Below, piece by piece: positions 36,374 to 48,799 of a DNA stretch of 64,000 nucleotides. This stretch comes from Microcebus murinus (Eukaryota; Chordata; Mammalia; Primates; Cheirogaleidae). How positions within the stretch are numbered: the first letter of the stretch is position 1; each line of letters starts with the position of its first letter. The DNA lies in assembly GCF_040939455.1 (NCBI RefSeq), contig NC_134109.1, forward strand, positions 72,817,001 through 72,881,000. Reading direction: 5' to 3'. The notes beneath the pieces were generated by a model. It saw nothing but the letters and a program-made list of their open reading frames with translations. It searched no databases and had not been told where the DNA came from. A program made the position numbers and the translations under genes.

Positions 36374-36414
36374 AAACAACCAAAACCTAAAGATATTAAA
36401 GGCCAGATATTACA

Positions 36415-39400
36415 ATGGCTCAAGAAAGAAATCATAGCAACAACATCCAACCCAACAGAATGATCAGTAATCTACCTTACCTATCAGTTCTCTCAATAAA
36501 TGTGAATGGCTTAAACTCTCCACTCAAGAGACATAGGCTGGCTGAATGGATAAGAAAATACAGGCCAGTATATGCTGTCTTCAGGAAACACATCTAACCT
36601 GCAAGGATGCATATAGACTAAAAATAAAAGGGTGGAGATCAATATTCCAAGCAAATAGAAGCCAAAAGAAGGCTGGTGTGGCAGTTCTAATTTCAGACAA
36701 TTTAGTTTTTAAACCAACAAAAGTAGTAAAAGACAAAGAGGGTCATTATATAATGGTGAAGGGCACAGTCCAACAAGAAGAGATAACAATTTTAAATATA
36801 TATGCACCCAACTTAGGTGCACCCAGATTCATAAAGCAAACCTTACTGGAGCTAAGCAAATGGATTAATAGCAGCTCCATAATCGCCGGAGATTTCAACA
36901 CCCCACTGACGGCACGAGACAGATCCTCCAAACAGAAAATTAATAAAGAAATAATGGACTTAAACAAAACTCTAGAACAATTGGGTCTGACTGACATTTA
37001 CAGAACATTCTACCCAAAATCCACTGAATATACGTTCTTCTCATCAGCTCACGGGACATTCTCTAAGATTGATCATATCCTAGGACTCAAAGAAAATCTC
37101 AAGAAAATTTAAAAAATGGAAATAATACCATGTACCTTCTCAGATCACAGTGGAATAAAACTAGAAATCAACCCTAACAGAAACTCACATTTCTACACAA
37201 AAACGTGGAAATTAAACAACCTCCTACTAAATGATTACTTCATAAAGGAAGAAATCAAGACAGAAATAAAAAAATTCTATGAAGAAAATGACAATGGAGA
37301 GACAAGTTATCAACTCTTCTGGGACACAGCTAAAGCAGTTGTGAGAGGAAAGTTTATCTCCATAAATGCCTATAACCAAAAGACAAGAAGATGACAAATA
37401 GACAATCTAATGAAACGACTCAAAGAGCTGGAAAAAGAAGAACAGACCAACCCCAAACCCAGCAGAAGAAGTGAAATCAACAACATCAAATCAGAACTAA
37501 ACGAAATTGAAAACAGGGAAGCTATTCAGGAGATTAATAAAACAAAAAGTTGGTTCTTTGAAAAAATAAACAAAATTGACACACCATTGGCTAAGCTAAC
37601 GAAAAGCAGAAAAGAGAAATCTCTAATAAGCTCCATCAGGAATAAAAAAGGAGATATCACAACTGATCCCAAAGAGATACAAGATACAATTTATGAATAC
37701 TACAAAAATCTTTATGCACACAAACTAGAAAATGTGGAGGAAATGGACAATTTTCTAGAAACACACAGCCTCCCTAGGCTCAACCAGGAAGAAATAGATT
37801 CCCTGAACAGACCAATCTCAACAGCTGAAATAGAAACAGCAATTAAAAATCTCCCTAAAAAGAAAAGTCCCGGTCCAGATGGCTTCACACCTGAATTTTA
37901 CCATACTAACAAAAAAGAACTAGTACCTATCTTGCAGAAACTATTCCACAACATCGAGAAGAACGGAAACCTCCCCGACACCTTTTATGAAGCGAATATT
38001 ACTCTGACACCAAAACCAGGAAAGGATGCAACAAAAAAAGAAAACTACAGACCAATATCCCTAATGAATATAGATACAAACATTTTCAACAAAATCTTAG
38101 CTAACCGAATCAAGACACTTATCAAAAAAATAATCCACCAAGACCAAGTGGGCTTCATCCCAGGGATGCAGGGATGGTTCAACATACGTAAATCTATAAA
38201 TGCAATTCACCACATAAACAGAAGCAAAAACAAAGACCACATGATTCTTTCAATATATGCAGAAAAAGCTTTTGACAAAATTCAACACTCTTTCATGATA
38301 CGAACACTTAAGAAAATAGGCATAGAAGGGACATACCTAAAAATGATACAAGCCATACATGACAGGCCCATAGCCAACATCATACTGAATGGGGAAAAAC
38401 TGAAAGCATTCCCACTTAAAACTGGAACCAGACAAGGCTTTCCGCTATCTCCACTTCTGTTCAACATAGTGCTGGAAGTCTTGGCTACAGCAATCAGACA
38501 GGAAAATGGAATCAAAGGTATCCAAAGAGGGGCAGAAGGGATCAAACTTTCACTGTTTGCTGATGATATGATATTGTATCTAGAAAACCCCAAAGATTCA
38601 ACCAAGAAACTCCTGGAACTGATCAATGAATTTAGTAAAGTCTCAGGATACAAAATCAATACACAGAAATCAGAGGCATTCATATACGCCAACAACAATC
38701 TAATTGAGAACCAAATCAAAGACTCAATTTCCTTCACGATAGCAACAAAGAAATTAAAGTACCTAGGAATATACTTAACCAAGGAGGTAAAAGACCTCTA
38801 CAGGGAGAACTATGAAACACTGAGGAAGGAAATAGCAGAGGATGTAAACAGATGGAAATCCATACCGTGCTCATGGATTGGCAGACTCAATATCATCAAA
38901 ATGTCTATACTACCCAAACTGATCTACAGATTCAATGCAATACCTATTAAAATCCCATCAGCATTCTTCACAGATATAGAAAAAATAATTTTACGCTTCG
39001 TATGGAACCAAAGAAGACCCCGAATATCAAGAGCAATTCTAGGCAACAAAGACAAAATGGGAGGCATTTATATACCAGATATCAAACTATACTACAAAGC
39101 TGTAGTAATTAAAATAATATGGTATTGGCACAAAAATAGGAATATTGACCAGTGGAACAGATGTGAGAATCCTGATATAAAATCATCCTCATATAGCCAT
39201 CTAATCTTTGACAAAGCAGACAAAAACATATGCTGGGAAAAAGAATCCCTTTTCAATAAATGGTGCTGGGAAAACTGGATAGCCACCTGTAGAAGGCTAA
39301 AACAGGACCCACACCTTTCACCTCTCACAAAAACCAACTCACGCTGGATAACAGACTTAAACCTAAGGTATGAAACTATTAGAACTCTAGAGGAAAAAGT

Positions 39401-40169
39401 TGGAAACACTCTCCTAGACATCGACCTGGGCAAAGAGTTTATGAAGAAGTCCCCAAAGGCAATCACAGCAGCAACAAAAATAAATAAATGGGACATGATC
39501 AAACTACAAAGCTTCTGCACAGCCAAAGAAATAGTCATGAAAGTAAACAGACAACCTACAGAATGGGAGAAAATTTTTGCATCCTATGCATCCGATAAGG
39601 GACTGATAACTAGAATATACTTAGAACTCACGAAAATCAGGAAGAAAAAATCAAATAACCCCATTAAAAAGTGGGCAAAGGACTTGAACAGAAACTTTTC
39701 TAAAGAAGACAGAAGAATGGCCAACAAACATATGAAGAAATGCTCAACATCTCTAATCATCAGGGAAATGCAAATCAAAACCACAATGAGATATCACTTA
39801 ACCCCAGTGAGAATGGCCTTTATCAAAAAGTCTCCAAATAATAAATGCTGGCGTGGTTGTGGAGAGAGAGGAACACTCCTACACTGCTGGCGGGACTGCA
39901 AACTAGTTCAACCTCTGTGGAAAGCAATATGGAGATACCTTAAAGCGATACAAGTGAATCTACCATTTGATCCAGCAATCCCATTGCTGGGTATCTACCC
40001 AAATGATCCAGTGACACTCTACAAAAAAGACACCTGCACTCGAATGTTTATAGCAGCACAATTCATAATCGCAAGGCTGTGGAAACATCCCAAGTGCCCA
40101 TCAATCCAAGAATGGATTAATAAAATGTGGTATACTCCATGTATACCATGGAGTACTATTCAGCTCTAA
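36415..40169 (+). pseudogene. L1 ORF2 (endonuclease and reverse transcriptase), broken
   Basis: ORF2p nicks target DNA and reverse-transcribes L1 RNA. The endonuclease begins at 36415 (SVLSINVNGLNSPLKRHRLA). A frameshift near 36550-36600 moves it to another frame, which shows QETHL, IYAPN, GDFNTPL and, after a TAA at 37110-37112, [10 protein letters not shown] second in-frame stop (TGA, 37392-37394) precedes a 919-codon open stretch (37410-40169) with the reverse-transcriptase core: [55 protein letters not shown] and [10 protein letters not shown]. In motif A the catalytic Asp is Tyr ([10 protein letters not shown], codon 38256-38258). The C-terminal [18 protein letters not shown] cysteine motif is intact. 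The extreme end is frameshifted. Confidence 0.94.
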
Positions 40170-40550
40170 GAAACAATGGTGATATAGCACATCTTATATT
40201 TTCCTGGTTAGAGCTGGAACCCATACTACTAAGTGAAGTATCCCAAGAATGGAAAAACAAGCACCAGATATATTCTCCAGCAAACTGGTATTAACTGAGT
40301 AGCACCTAAGTGGACACATAATTACTACAGTAATAGGGTATTGGGCAGGTGGGAGGGGGGAGGAGGGCAGGTATATACATACATAATGAGTGAGATGTGC
40401 ACCATCTGGGGGATGGTCATGATGGAGACTCAGACTTTTGGGGGGAGGGGGCGGAATGGGCATTTATTGAAACCTTAAAATCTGTACCCCCATAATATGC
40501 CGAAATAAAAAATAAATAAATAAAAAAAGTTTGAAAAAAGCCCTCCCCCC
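40170..40550 (+). other. L1 3' UTR and tail
   Basis: Contains the polypurine block GGTGGGAGGGGGGAGGAGGG near 40350-40369 and a second G-run GGGGGGAGGGGGCGG at 40440-40454. The family ends CCCATAATATGCCGAAATAA with an A-rich tail. After that tail (to about 40528) come about 22 extra bases, tttgaaaaaagccctccccc, before the A run of the target repeat. Confidence 0.8.
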
Positions 40551-40570
40551 AAAAAAAAAGTGAATGAGGA

Positions 40571-40920
40571 ATATCTTTAAATACTGCTCTGGAATAATCT
40601 ACAAGGTATATCTTAAGTGAAAACAGTAAGCTGCAAAACAGTATGTCCAGAATGCTAATTTTTATCTGAAAACAAAGATACAGATTTATATTTTTATATA
40701 ATTTATAAATAATTTATAAATAATTTATAAATATATCTTTACAAATATTTAAATAAACATATTTTAAATGGTAAACAAAAATAATGAAATGTTTTCTTCT
40801 GGCAGGAGGAGGAAACAAGGCAAGGCACAGGGATAAAACCAAGGCTTTTCTGAATATATCTTATAGTTTTGATTTGGAGTTATGTATGAAAAACTATGCT
40901 GCATAGTTTAAAAGAAATTA
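40571..40920 (+). mobile_element. Old L1M, sense, right part of the split element
   Basis: Resumes the L1M interrupted at 33613: aatatctttaaatactgctctgg, tatcttaagtgaaaacagta, gcaaaacagtatgtccagaa and the 3' UTR gttttcttctggcaggagga. A local (AATTTATAAAT)n run lies at about 40698-40730. Confidence 0.75.
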
Positions 40921-42430
40921 AATCAACAAGAAAAAAAGTGCTATCTCTAAACATCAAGTTCAAACAAAAACAAGTGATTTAGTAGCATTTTCATTAGGTA
41001 GTACAATATCAGAGAAAAGAATTGTTTTACTGGACACTAAAACACAGTCAAAATACTGTGGATTATATCCTGAGGACAAAACATGAAGAACTCAATCTGT
41101 CTACTTATTAGCAGTAATATTAGTTTTACTATTTTAAAAGTATTATATGTCAGGATAAATCAAATAAATATGTTAGTACCAATAGAAGTCAATATTTCAG
41201 CATTAGAGAAAGGAGATACAAATTAAAGCAGCTAAGTATAATACATGATCTGTGTTCTTTACTTTTAATTAGAAATTAAAGATTATAAGGAGGATTAATG
41301 ATTATAAACTAATTTATTTTTCTTTTATTAAAAATATAAGTATTTCTTAACACTGTCCACCAAACAGACTTAGAAGCAATGACAGGCCAGCAGTGATGAA
41401 CATCCTCTAATGTCCTTGTGTGGTTTCAAATACTATTTCCCACCAAAATAAATTTAGAGTTTCTTAGTATTTATTCTGCCTTTCTTATGTGATAATTTTG
41501 GGAAGAGGTAACCACATAATTGATGAAGAGAATTTCTTTATAGAAAAATTCAAGTTAATAATTGCATAAGGAATTATAGAATTAGAAAATCACCACTTTG
41601 CAGCTCTCAATGACAACCAACAGAAACTAAAACAACTGAGTAGCAGTTTCAGAAGAAAACATGTTAGAAATTAATCAGCTGAGAACACCCGAATCCACTG
41701 ATTACTTTTCATATCACATGTAATGAATTTACATAAAGTGTAATATAAAATAATTAGAACCAACTGGAAATGAGCCTGATTAATAAAGATTCCCTGTTTA
41801 ATAACAGTATACAGGAAACGTGAAATAAAGAAACATGCAAGAACACTATGAGGATTTAATAAGATAAACATAGGTATGGAATGCTCAACAGAACAAATAG
41901 CCTGGATTATTTAGCAAATACATTGAGTGAATAAGCTGGAGTGAGGAAAATTGGTATAGATTGAAAATATTAATATATATCAACCAATGCAATGTTGAAC
42001 CTTGTTTAGATCCTAATTCAAATAAACCAACTTCAACAAATGTTTTTGAGACAATAAGGAAAATTTTAAAAAGAACGAGGTATTTGATAATATCAAATAT
42101 AGACAGACATAGATAATATAGATATGGATATGGATATAGACATAGATAGAAAAGCATAAGAGACAGGTAGGAACTGAGAAACCAAGATTTTGGGAGGAAG
42201 AAGATTGTTAATTGAAATGAGGCCAACATCTTGCATACCATTTTGCTCCATAGTGTATTTATCAATTCTTGGCATAGTCAAAAGGCTGAAAAGTCAGCTA
42301 TGTGGAAACTGCTGAGAGACAGAGAAGACAGCAGAACTTCTAGCAACTTCATCTGGCTAAGGAGCCAAATATCAGAGATGAGGACTATTGAGGCAGAAAG
42401 GACATAAGGAGCAGAGTCTTCTAATTGAGT
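40921..42430. other. Unassigned DNA
   Basis: No gene or confidently named repeat. A GATATA/GACATA-type short run lies at about 42100-42150. Confidence 0.45.
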
Positions 42431-43164
42431 TCATTGAGTCTTCTAATATGTAACCTGGTATATCTCTATTTATTAATATCTATGTCTTCTTTAATTTCTC
42501 TCAGCAATGTTATGTAATTTTCACTGAACAATTTTGTTAAATATAATCCTGACTATTTTTGTTTCTGGTATTATTATATATGGAGTTGATTATTTAATTT
42601 AATTTCCAAGTATGCTCTACAAACATGAAAATTATATATACTTTTTTATTGATATTGTACCCTATAATGTTGCTAAATTCATGCATCAGATCTAGTCATT
42701 ACTTTGCAGATTTTTTAGTATTTTCTAAACAAATAATGAAGTCATCTACACATGGAAACGGTTTTTCTAAAATTTTTATTTCTTGTTTTTCTTTTCTTTG
42801 TCTCAATACAATGGCTAAGAAGTTCTAAGAGAAGAGATTCTTGCCTTGTTACAAATTTCAGAAGAAAAGTATTTTTTTATAAATTTGTCAATTTCATCTA
42901 AGCTGTTAAATGTATTGGCATAGAATTTCAATATTCCTTTATGATCATTTTAATGCTATTAGGATATTCACTGATATCTCCTCTTTCAATCTAATATTGG
43001 TCATTTTTGCTCTCTATTTTCCTTGATCAACCCAGCTAAGGAGTTCTCAAGTGTATTAAACAGTTTAAAGATTCAACTCTTGACTTAGTAAATTATGGTA
43101 GCTAATTTTATGTTTCACCTTAGCTACGTCACCCAGATATTTGGTCAAATGCTAGTCTAGAAGT
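42431..43164 (-). repeat. Old L1 fragment, antisense
   Basis: Follows antisense old L1 ORF2: tctctcagcaatgttatgta, tgttgctaaattcatgcatc, gtcatctacacatggaaacg, tcttgccttgttacaaattt, tcactgatatctcctctttc and gtttaaagattcaactcttga. It is the host of the next insertion. Confidence 0.75.
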
Positions 43165-43966
43165 TGTTATGAGTGTATTTTTTATTTTATTTATTTTTGT
43201 TTCAGAATATTATGGGGGTACAAATATGTTGGTTACATAAATTGCTTTTGTACCATTTGAGTCAAAGTTATAATTGTGCCCATCCCCAAGATAGTGTGCA
43301 CTGTACACATTAGGTGTGAATTTACCCATCCCCTCCTCCCCTCTCCCACCTGCGTGATTTCTGATGAATGTTATTTCCATATGTGCACATAAGTGTTGAT
43401 TGATTAGTTCCAATTTAATGGTAATACATGTGGTGTTTGTTTTCCCATTCTTGTGATACTTCACTTATAAGAATGGTCTCCAGCTCCATCTAGAAGAATA
43501 CAAGAGATATTAGTTCACCATTTTTAATGGCTGAGTAGTACTCCATGGTATACATACATTACATTTTATTAATCCACCCATGCATTGATGGACACTTGGG
43601 TTCTTTCCTCTTATTTGCAATTGTGAATTGTGCTGCTATAAACATTTGAGTGCAGGTATCTTTTTTATAGAATGTCTTTTCTGAAACCACACAAGGTTGC
43701 ACACTATCACCATTTTTATTCAATGAAGCATATCCAAAATGGGACAGACGAGGTCAAACTATTGCTCTTTTCTGACAAGATGGTTTTATATCCTGAAAAC
43801 CCCAAAGATTCTACCAAGAAACTACTGGAATTGACAAACAAATTCAGCAAAGCCACAGGTTACAAAATCAATGTACACAAATCAGTAGCATTCATATACA
43901 CCAACAACAGTCAAGCTGAGAACCAAATCAAAGACTCAATACCTTTCACAATTGCAATATTATTTA
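43165..43966 (-). mobile_element. Young-type L1 tail with 5' inversion
   Basis: 43165-43672 is antisense to the L1 3' end: a T-rich start, then the C-rich complement of the G-rich 3' UTR, then the ORF2 end. At about 43673 the strand flips, and 43673-43965 reads in sense as the ORF2 reverse-transcriptase segment around the metal-binding motif (lllfsdkmvlype region, already mutated). This is a twin-primed minus-strand insertion. Confidence 0.87.
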
Positions 43967-44259
43967 TTAAAGAGACTATCTTTCCCCAAATACATTCTTG
44001 GCACACCTGTCAAACTCAATCATATTAATATAGACCTGAGTTTATTTCTGGGCTTTCTATTTTGTTCCATTGGTCTATATATTACACATTTATGTGACAA
44101 TACCATAATGTTTTAATTACTATAGCTTTGTAGCATATTTTGAAATCAGGTAGTATGATGCTTTCAGTTTTATTCTTTTTGATCAAGATTACTTTGGCTA
44201 TTCATAGTCTTTTGTGGTTTCATATAAATTTTGGGATTATATATTCTATTTGTGTAAAA

Positions 44260-44603
44260 AATGTAATTGGGGGCCAGGCACAGTGGCTCACACCTGTAAT
44301 CCTAGCCCTCTGGGAGTCCAAGGAGGGCAGATTACTCAAGGTCAGGAGTTTGAAACCAGCCTGAGCAAGAGCAAGACCCCGTCTCTACTTATAAATAGAA
44401 AGAAATTAATTGACCAACGAAAAATATATAGAAAAAGTTAGCCAGGCATGGTGGCACATGCCTGTAGTCCCAGCTACTCGGGAAGCTGAGGCTGGAGGAT
44501 TGCTTGAGGAGTTTGAGGTTGCTGTGAGCTAGACTGACGCCACAGCACTCTAGCCCAGGCAACAAAATGAGACTCTGTCTCAAAAAAAAAGAATGTAATT
44601 GGG
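44260..44603 (+). mobile_element. Alu SINE, strepsirrhine-type, inside L1M
   Basis: Starts GGCCAGGCACAGTGGCTCAC at 44272, carries the aaagaaattaattgaccaac linker and ends in a short A tail. The direct repeat AATGTAATTGGG flanks it at about 44260-44271 and 44592-44603, and the antisense L1M text continues across the joint. Confidence 0.92.
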
Positions 44604-46312
44604 GTTTCAACAGGAATTGCATTAAATCTGTAGATCATTTGTGGTAGTATGGACATTTTAACAATATTAATTATTCTAATCTGTGAATATAGTATATCTG
44701 TTCATTTATCTGTATATTCTTTAATTTCCTTCATCAATGTTTTATAATTTTCAATGTATGAGTATTTTACCTCATTGGTTAAGTTTATTACTAAGTATTT
44801 TATTATTTTAGTTGCTATAAGAGTAAAATTGTTTTCTTAATTTCCTTTTCTGATGGTTTGTTGTTTGTGTACAAAAACGTGATTGATTTTTTATGTTGAT
44901 TTTGTATCCTTCAACTTTACTGAATTTGTTTACTAGTTTTAACAGGTTTTTGTTGTTGTTTTGTTGTTGAGTCTTTGGAATTTCTATGTATATAATCATG
45001 CCATCTGCACACAGGGATCATTTTACTTCTTTATTTAATTGCTTTTTAATTCTTTTTCTTCTCTGGCTAGGACTTCTGCTATGTTGACAAGAAGTATCAG
45101 GAATGAGCATCCTTACCTTATACTGGAGCTTAGAGTTTTTTTCCCATTGATGAGCTTTTCATATGTAGCTTTTATTGTTTCAAGGTAAGTTCTTTCTAAG
45201 TCTACTTTTTTAGAGTTTTAATTATGAATGAATGTTAAACCTTGTCATATTCTTTTTCTGTGTCTGTTGAGGTGATCATGTTTTGGGTTTTGTTTTTGTC
45301 CTTTCATTTTGTTAATGTGGTGTATTACATTGACTGATTTGTACATGTTGAGCTTTCCTTATATTCCAGGTATAAATCACAATTGATCATGGTGTATGAT
45401 TCTCTTAAAGTGCTGTTGAATTCTGATTATTAGTATTTTGTTGAGTATTTTGCATCTATGTTCATCAAGGATATTGGCCTGTAGCTTTCTTTTCTTGTGG
45501 TGTCATTGGTTTTGATATCAGGATGCTATTGACCTCACAAAATATCAGGATGCTACTGACCTCACAAAGTTTGGAAGTCATCTTTCTTTTTCTATTTTTT
45601 GAAAGAGTTTTAGAAGGAAGGATATTAATTCTTCTTTGAATGTTTAGTAGAATTCACCCATGAAGCCATCTGGCCCTGGGCTTTCTTTGTTGGAAAGTTT
45701 TTGATTATAGATTCAATTTCAATTGTTATTGATTGTTCAGGCTTTATATTACTTCTTGATTCAGTTTTTGTAGGTTATGTGTTTCTATAACTTTATCCAT
45801 TTTTTTAGATAATTCAATTGTTGGCATGTAATAGTTCATAATTGTCCCTATGATCTTTTTTATCTCTGAGGCACCCATTGTAATGTCTCCTTTGTCATTT
45901 CTTATTTATTTGAGTCTTCTCTTGTTTTCTTAGTCAAGCTAAGGCTTTGTCAATTTTGTTTCTCTTTTCAAAAAAAACAACTCTTGTTGATCTTTTTCTA
46001 TTATTGTTTTATTCTCTATTTGACTTATTTCTGCTCTAATCTTTATTACTGTCTTCCTTTTGCCAACTTTGTGCTTAGTTTGTTCTTCTTTTTCTAGTTT
46101 GTGGAGCTGAAAAGTTAGGTTTGAGATCTTTCTTTTTTTTAAGGTAGACATTTATCACTATAAACTTTCCTCTTACTATTTCTTTTGCTATATCCCATAA
46201 TATCTGGCATATTTTATTTTGTTTTCATTTGTCTCAAGATACTTTTTAAATTCTCTTTAGATTCCCTCTTTGACCAAATTTGTGTTTAAGAGTATATTGT
46301 TTAGTTTTCATT

Positions 46313-46650
46313 TACCACCGGCCCTCTATGTCTGCATATTCAGCATATGTACAATTCAACTAACCACAGATTGAAAATATTCAAAAATCAAAATAATAAA
46401 GATACACCAATACAATAATAAAAATACTAATAACAACAAAGTATAACAGCTATTCACATAACATTTACATTATATTAGGTATTATGAACAAACTAGAGAT
46501 GATTTAAAGTAGAGGATGTGCACTAGAGAATGTGCATAGGTTATATCAAATACTATGTCATTTTACATAAGGGACTTGGGTATCCATGGATTTTGGTATC
46601 TGCACAGTGTCCTGGAACCAATCCCATATGGATACCAAGGGATAACTGTA
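46313..46650 (+). mobile_element. Tigger-type MITE inside L1M, TA-flanked
   Basis: A 334-bp element (46315-46648) with TA on both sides. The ends are CCACCGGCCCTCTATGTC and GGATACCAAGGGATAACTG, which are inverted repeats. Interior landmarks include ttgaaaatattcaaaaatca and gggacttgggtatccatgga. This is a TcMar-Tigger derived family common in primates; the exact name is not certain. Removing it rejoins the antisense L1M. Confidence 0.85.
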
Positions 46651-48117
46651 TAATTTTCTAGATGTTATTGATTTTTTAGCTTTATTTCATTGTGGTCAGA
46701 AAAGATACTTGGTATAATTTTGATCTTCTTAAAATTATTAAGACTTATTTTGTGACTTAACATGTGATCTATTCAGGAGAATGTTCCATGGGCACTTGAA
46801 AAAAATGAGTATTCTACTATTGGGTTGAAAGTTCTATATTTGTCCATTTGATCTATATTATTGCTCAAGTCAGCTGTTTCTGTATTGATTCCTGGATGTT
46901 CTATCTTATTATAAAATAAGTGGGGTGTTGAAGCCCCCTACTATTATTGTATTGCTGTCAATTTCTCTCTTTAGATCTATCAATATTTGCTTATATATCT
47001 AGTTGCTCTAATGTTGGGTGCTTTTATGATTATAACTGTTGTATCTTCCTTTTTAATTTGCCCTGTTATCATTATATAATGACCTTCTTTTTCTCTACAG
47101 ATAGCTTTTATTTAAAGCCTATTTTGTCTCATATAAGTATAGCCATCCAGCTTTCTTTGGTTCCCATTTGTATGGATTATCTTCTTCCATCCTTTCACTT
47201 TCAGTCTATATGTATTTTTAAATTTAAAATGAGTCTTTTACAGACAGCTTATCACTGGACCTTAGTTTTTAAAAATGAATTTAGACATTCTGCCTTTGAT
47301 TAGAGAGTTTAATCCACTTGGTAATTTTTGATAGGTGGGGTGAGTAATTACTGATAGGTAAGGATGTATTATTGCCATTTTGTTAATTGATCTTTTTCTA
47401 TTTTGCTCTTGTTTTGTCCCTCTCTTCCTCTTTTGCTGTTTTCCTTGTTATTTTATAATTTTTGTACTGATTTGATTTGATTCTTTTCTCTTTATCTTTT
47501 GTATATCTATTATAAATTTTTTCTTTGTGGTGAGCTCAAAGACTGCAAAAAATATCTTGTAGTTATAACTATCAATTTTAAGTCGATAACAACATAGCTC
47601 AATCACATACAAAAACTCTATACTTTTACACTCCCAGACACATATTTTGTGTTTTTATAGTCAGATTTGTTTCTTTTTATATTACATATTCATTAAAAAT
47701 TTTTAACTTTTATATTAGAGTTATAAGTAATTTATGTACCACCATTACAGTTTTACATTATTTTATATTTGTCAATATATTTACTCTTACAAGTGAGATT
47801 TAGTCTTTGATATTTTCATGTTGCTATTTGGCATATTTTTGTTTCAATTTGAGGAACCCCCTTAAGCATTTATTATAAGACTGGTGTAGTGGTAATGAAA
47901 TCCCTCAGTTTTTGTCTGGGAAAGACTTTCTCTCTCCCTTATTTATAAAAGATAACTTTCCCAGTACAGTATCCTTGGTTGGAAGGTTTTTTCTTTTCAG
48001 TATTTTGAACATATTAACCCATTATCTCCTGACCTGTAAAGTTTCTGCTGGGAAATCCACTGGTAGTCATGGGGATTTACTTATTGCTTCTTTCAGAATT
48101 CTCTTTGTCTTTTGACA

Positions 48118-48795
48118 AATTTTTGTTTTGAGATTTATTTTATGACCTATCTTGGTAAACATTCCATGTGCCCTTGTAGAGTATGTGTATTTTGCTCTGT
48201 CTCAAAAAAAAAAAAAAGAATTATTGAAAGAGAATTGTTAAAATGTCAATTATTATTTTGATTCTATCAATTTTCACTTTATGGTTTTGAAGCTCTTTTA
48301 CTAGGCAAAAATTTATTTTGTATTGTTATATCTTCTGGAGAAATTTATCCTTCTATTATTATGAAATGTCATTCTTTATCTCTGATAGTAATTTTTTTCT
48401 TCAAGCCAATTTGTCTGGTAATAATATTGTCATTCCAGTTTTTTATTTGGTACATCCTTTTCCATCATTTTATTTCCAATTATTTATTTCTTCATATACA
48501 AAGTACATCTCTTAAAAACAAGTTGAGTCTTACTTTTTGTACAGTCTGAAAATTTGTGATAGTTAATTGGAATATTTAACTGTTATATTTAACATGATTA
48601 TTAGCATGTTTTAAGTGAGTTATATTGGATTTGCATTTCATTTGCATTTATCTATTTATGACTTTTGCCATTTTACTCCTCTTTTCCTCATTCTTTGGAT
48701 TAGTAAAGACTGGGGAGAGGCTTTGGGGCAGTTTTTGTGCTTCATTTCTCATTCTTTATTTTTCTTCTTTTTCTCTATTTATTTTTCTTTTTTGC
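48118..48795 (-). repeat. Second antisense old L1 fragment
   Basis: Starts with text that parallels 46740-46860 (gacctatcttggtaaacatt, tttgctctgt then an A run), so it is a separate antisense L1 copy rather than a continuation. Later landmarks are gaaatgtcattctttatctc and gatagttaattggaatattt. Confidence 0.7.
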
Positions 48796-48799
48796 CTCC

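Larger units (their letters stand above)
33975..40550 (+). mobile_element. Near full-length young-type L1 (6.6 kb), inactivated
   Basis: A complete L1 of the lineage that supplies most young tails in this window. It has a 5' UTR beginning GGAAGATGGCGG near 33981, ORF1 (35382-36373), ORF2 (36415-40169), a G-rich 3' UTR and an A-rich end. The direct repeat AAAAAAAAAGTG at 33963-33974 and 40551-40562 marks the insertion. Both ORFs carry stops and frameshifts and a reverse-transcriptase catalytic Asp is lost, so the copy is dead. The good length and readable frames still show that it was inserted well after the L1M it sits in. Confidence 0.93.
43967..48117 (-). mobile_element. Long old L1M, antisense, carrying an Alu and a Tigger
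   Basis: About 3.5 kb of collinear antisense L1M. It runs from the reverse-transcriptase region (tgttccattggtctatatat, ttgatatcaggatgctattg, gccatctggccctgggcttt) through the endonuclease (ttggttttcttagtc-like text, ataaactttcctcttactat, cattgtggtcagaaaagata) to the ORF1/5' part (gaagccccctactattattg, ataatgaccttctttttctc, gtttctgctgggaaatccac). Interruptions are an Alu (44260-44603) and a Tigger (46313-46650). All small frames in it are incidental. Confidence 0.88.

Noticed and set aside
38282..39538. Two 148-166 aa minus-strand frames
   Set aside because: They are antisense shadows of L1 ORF2.
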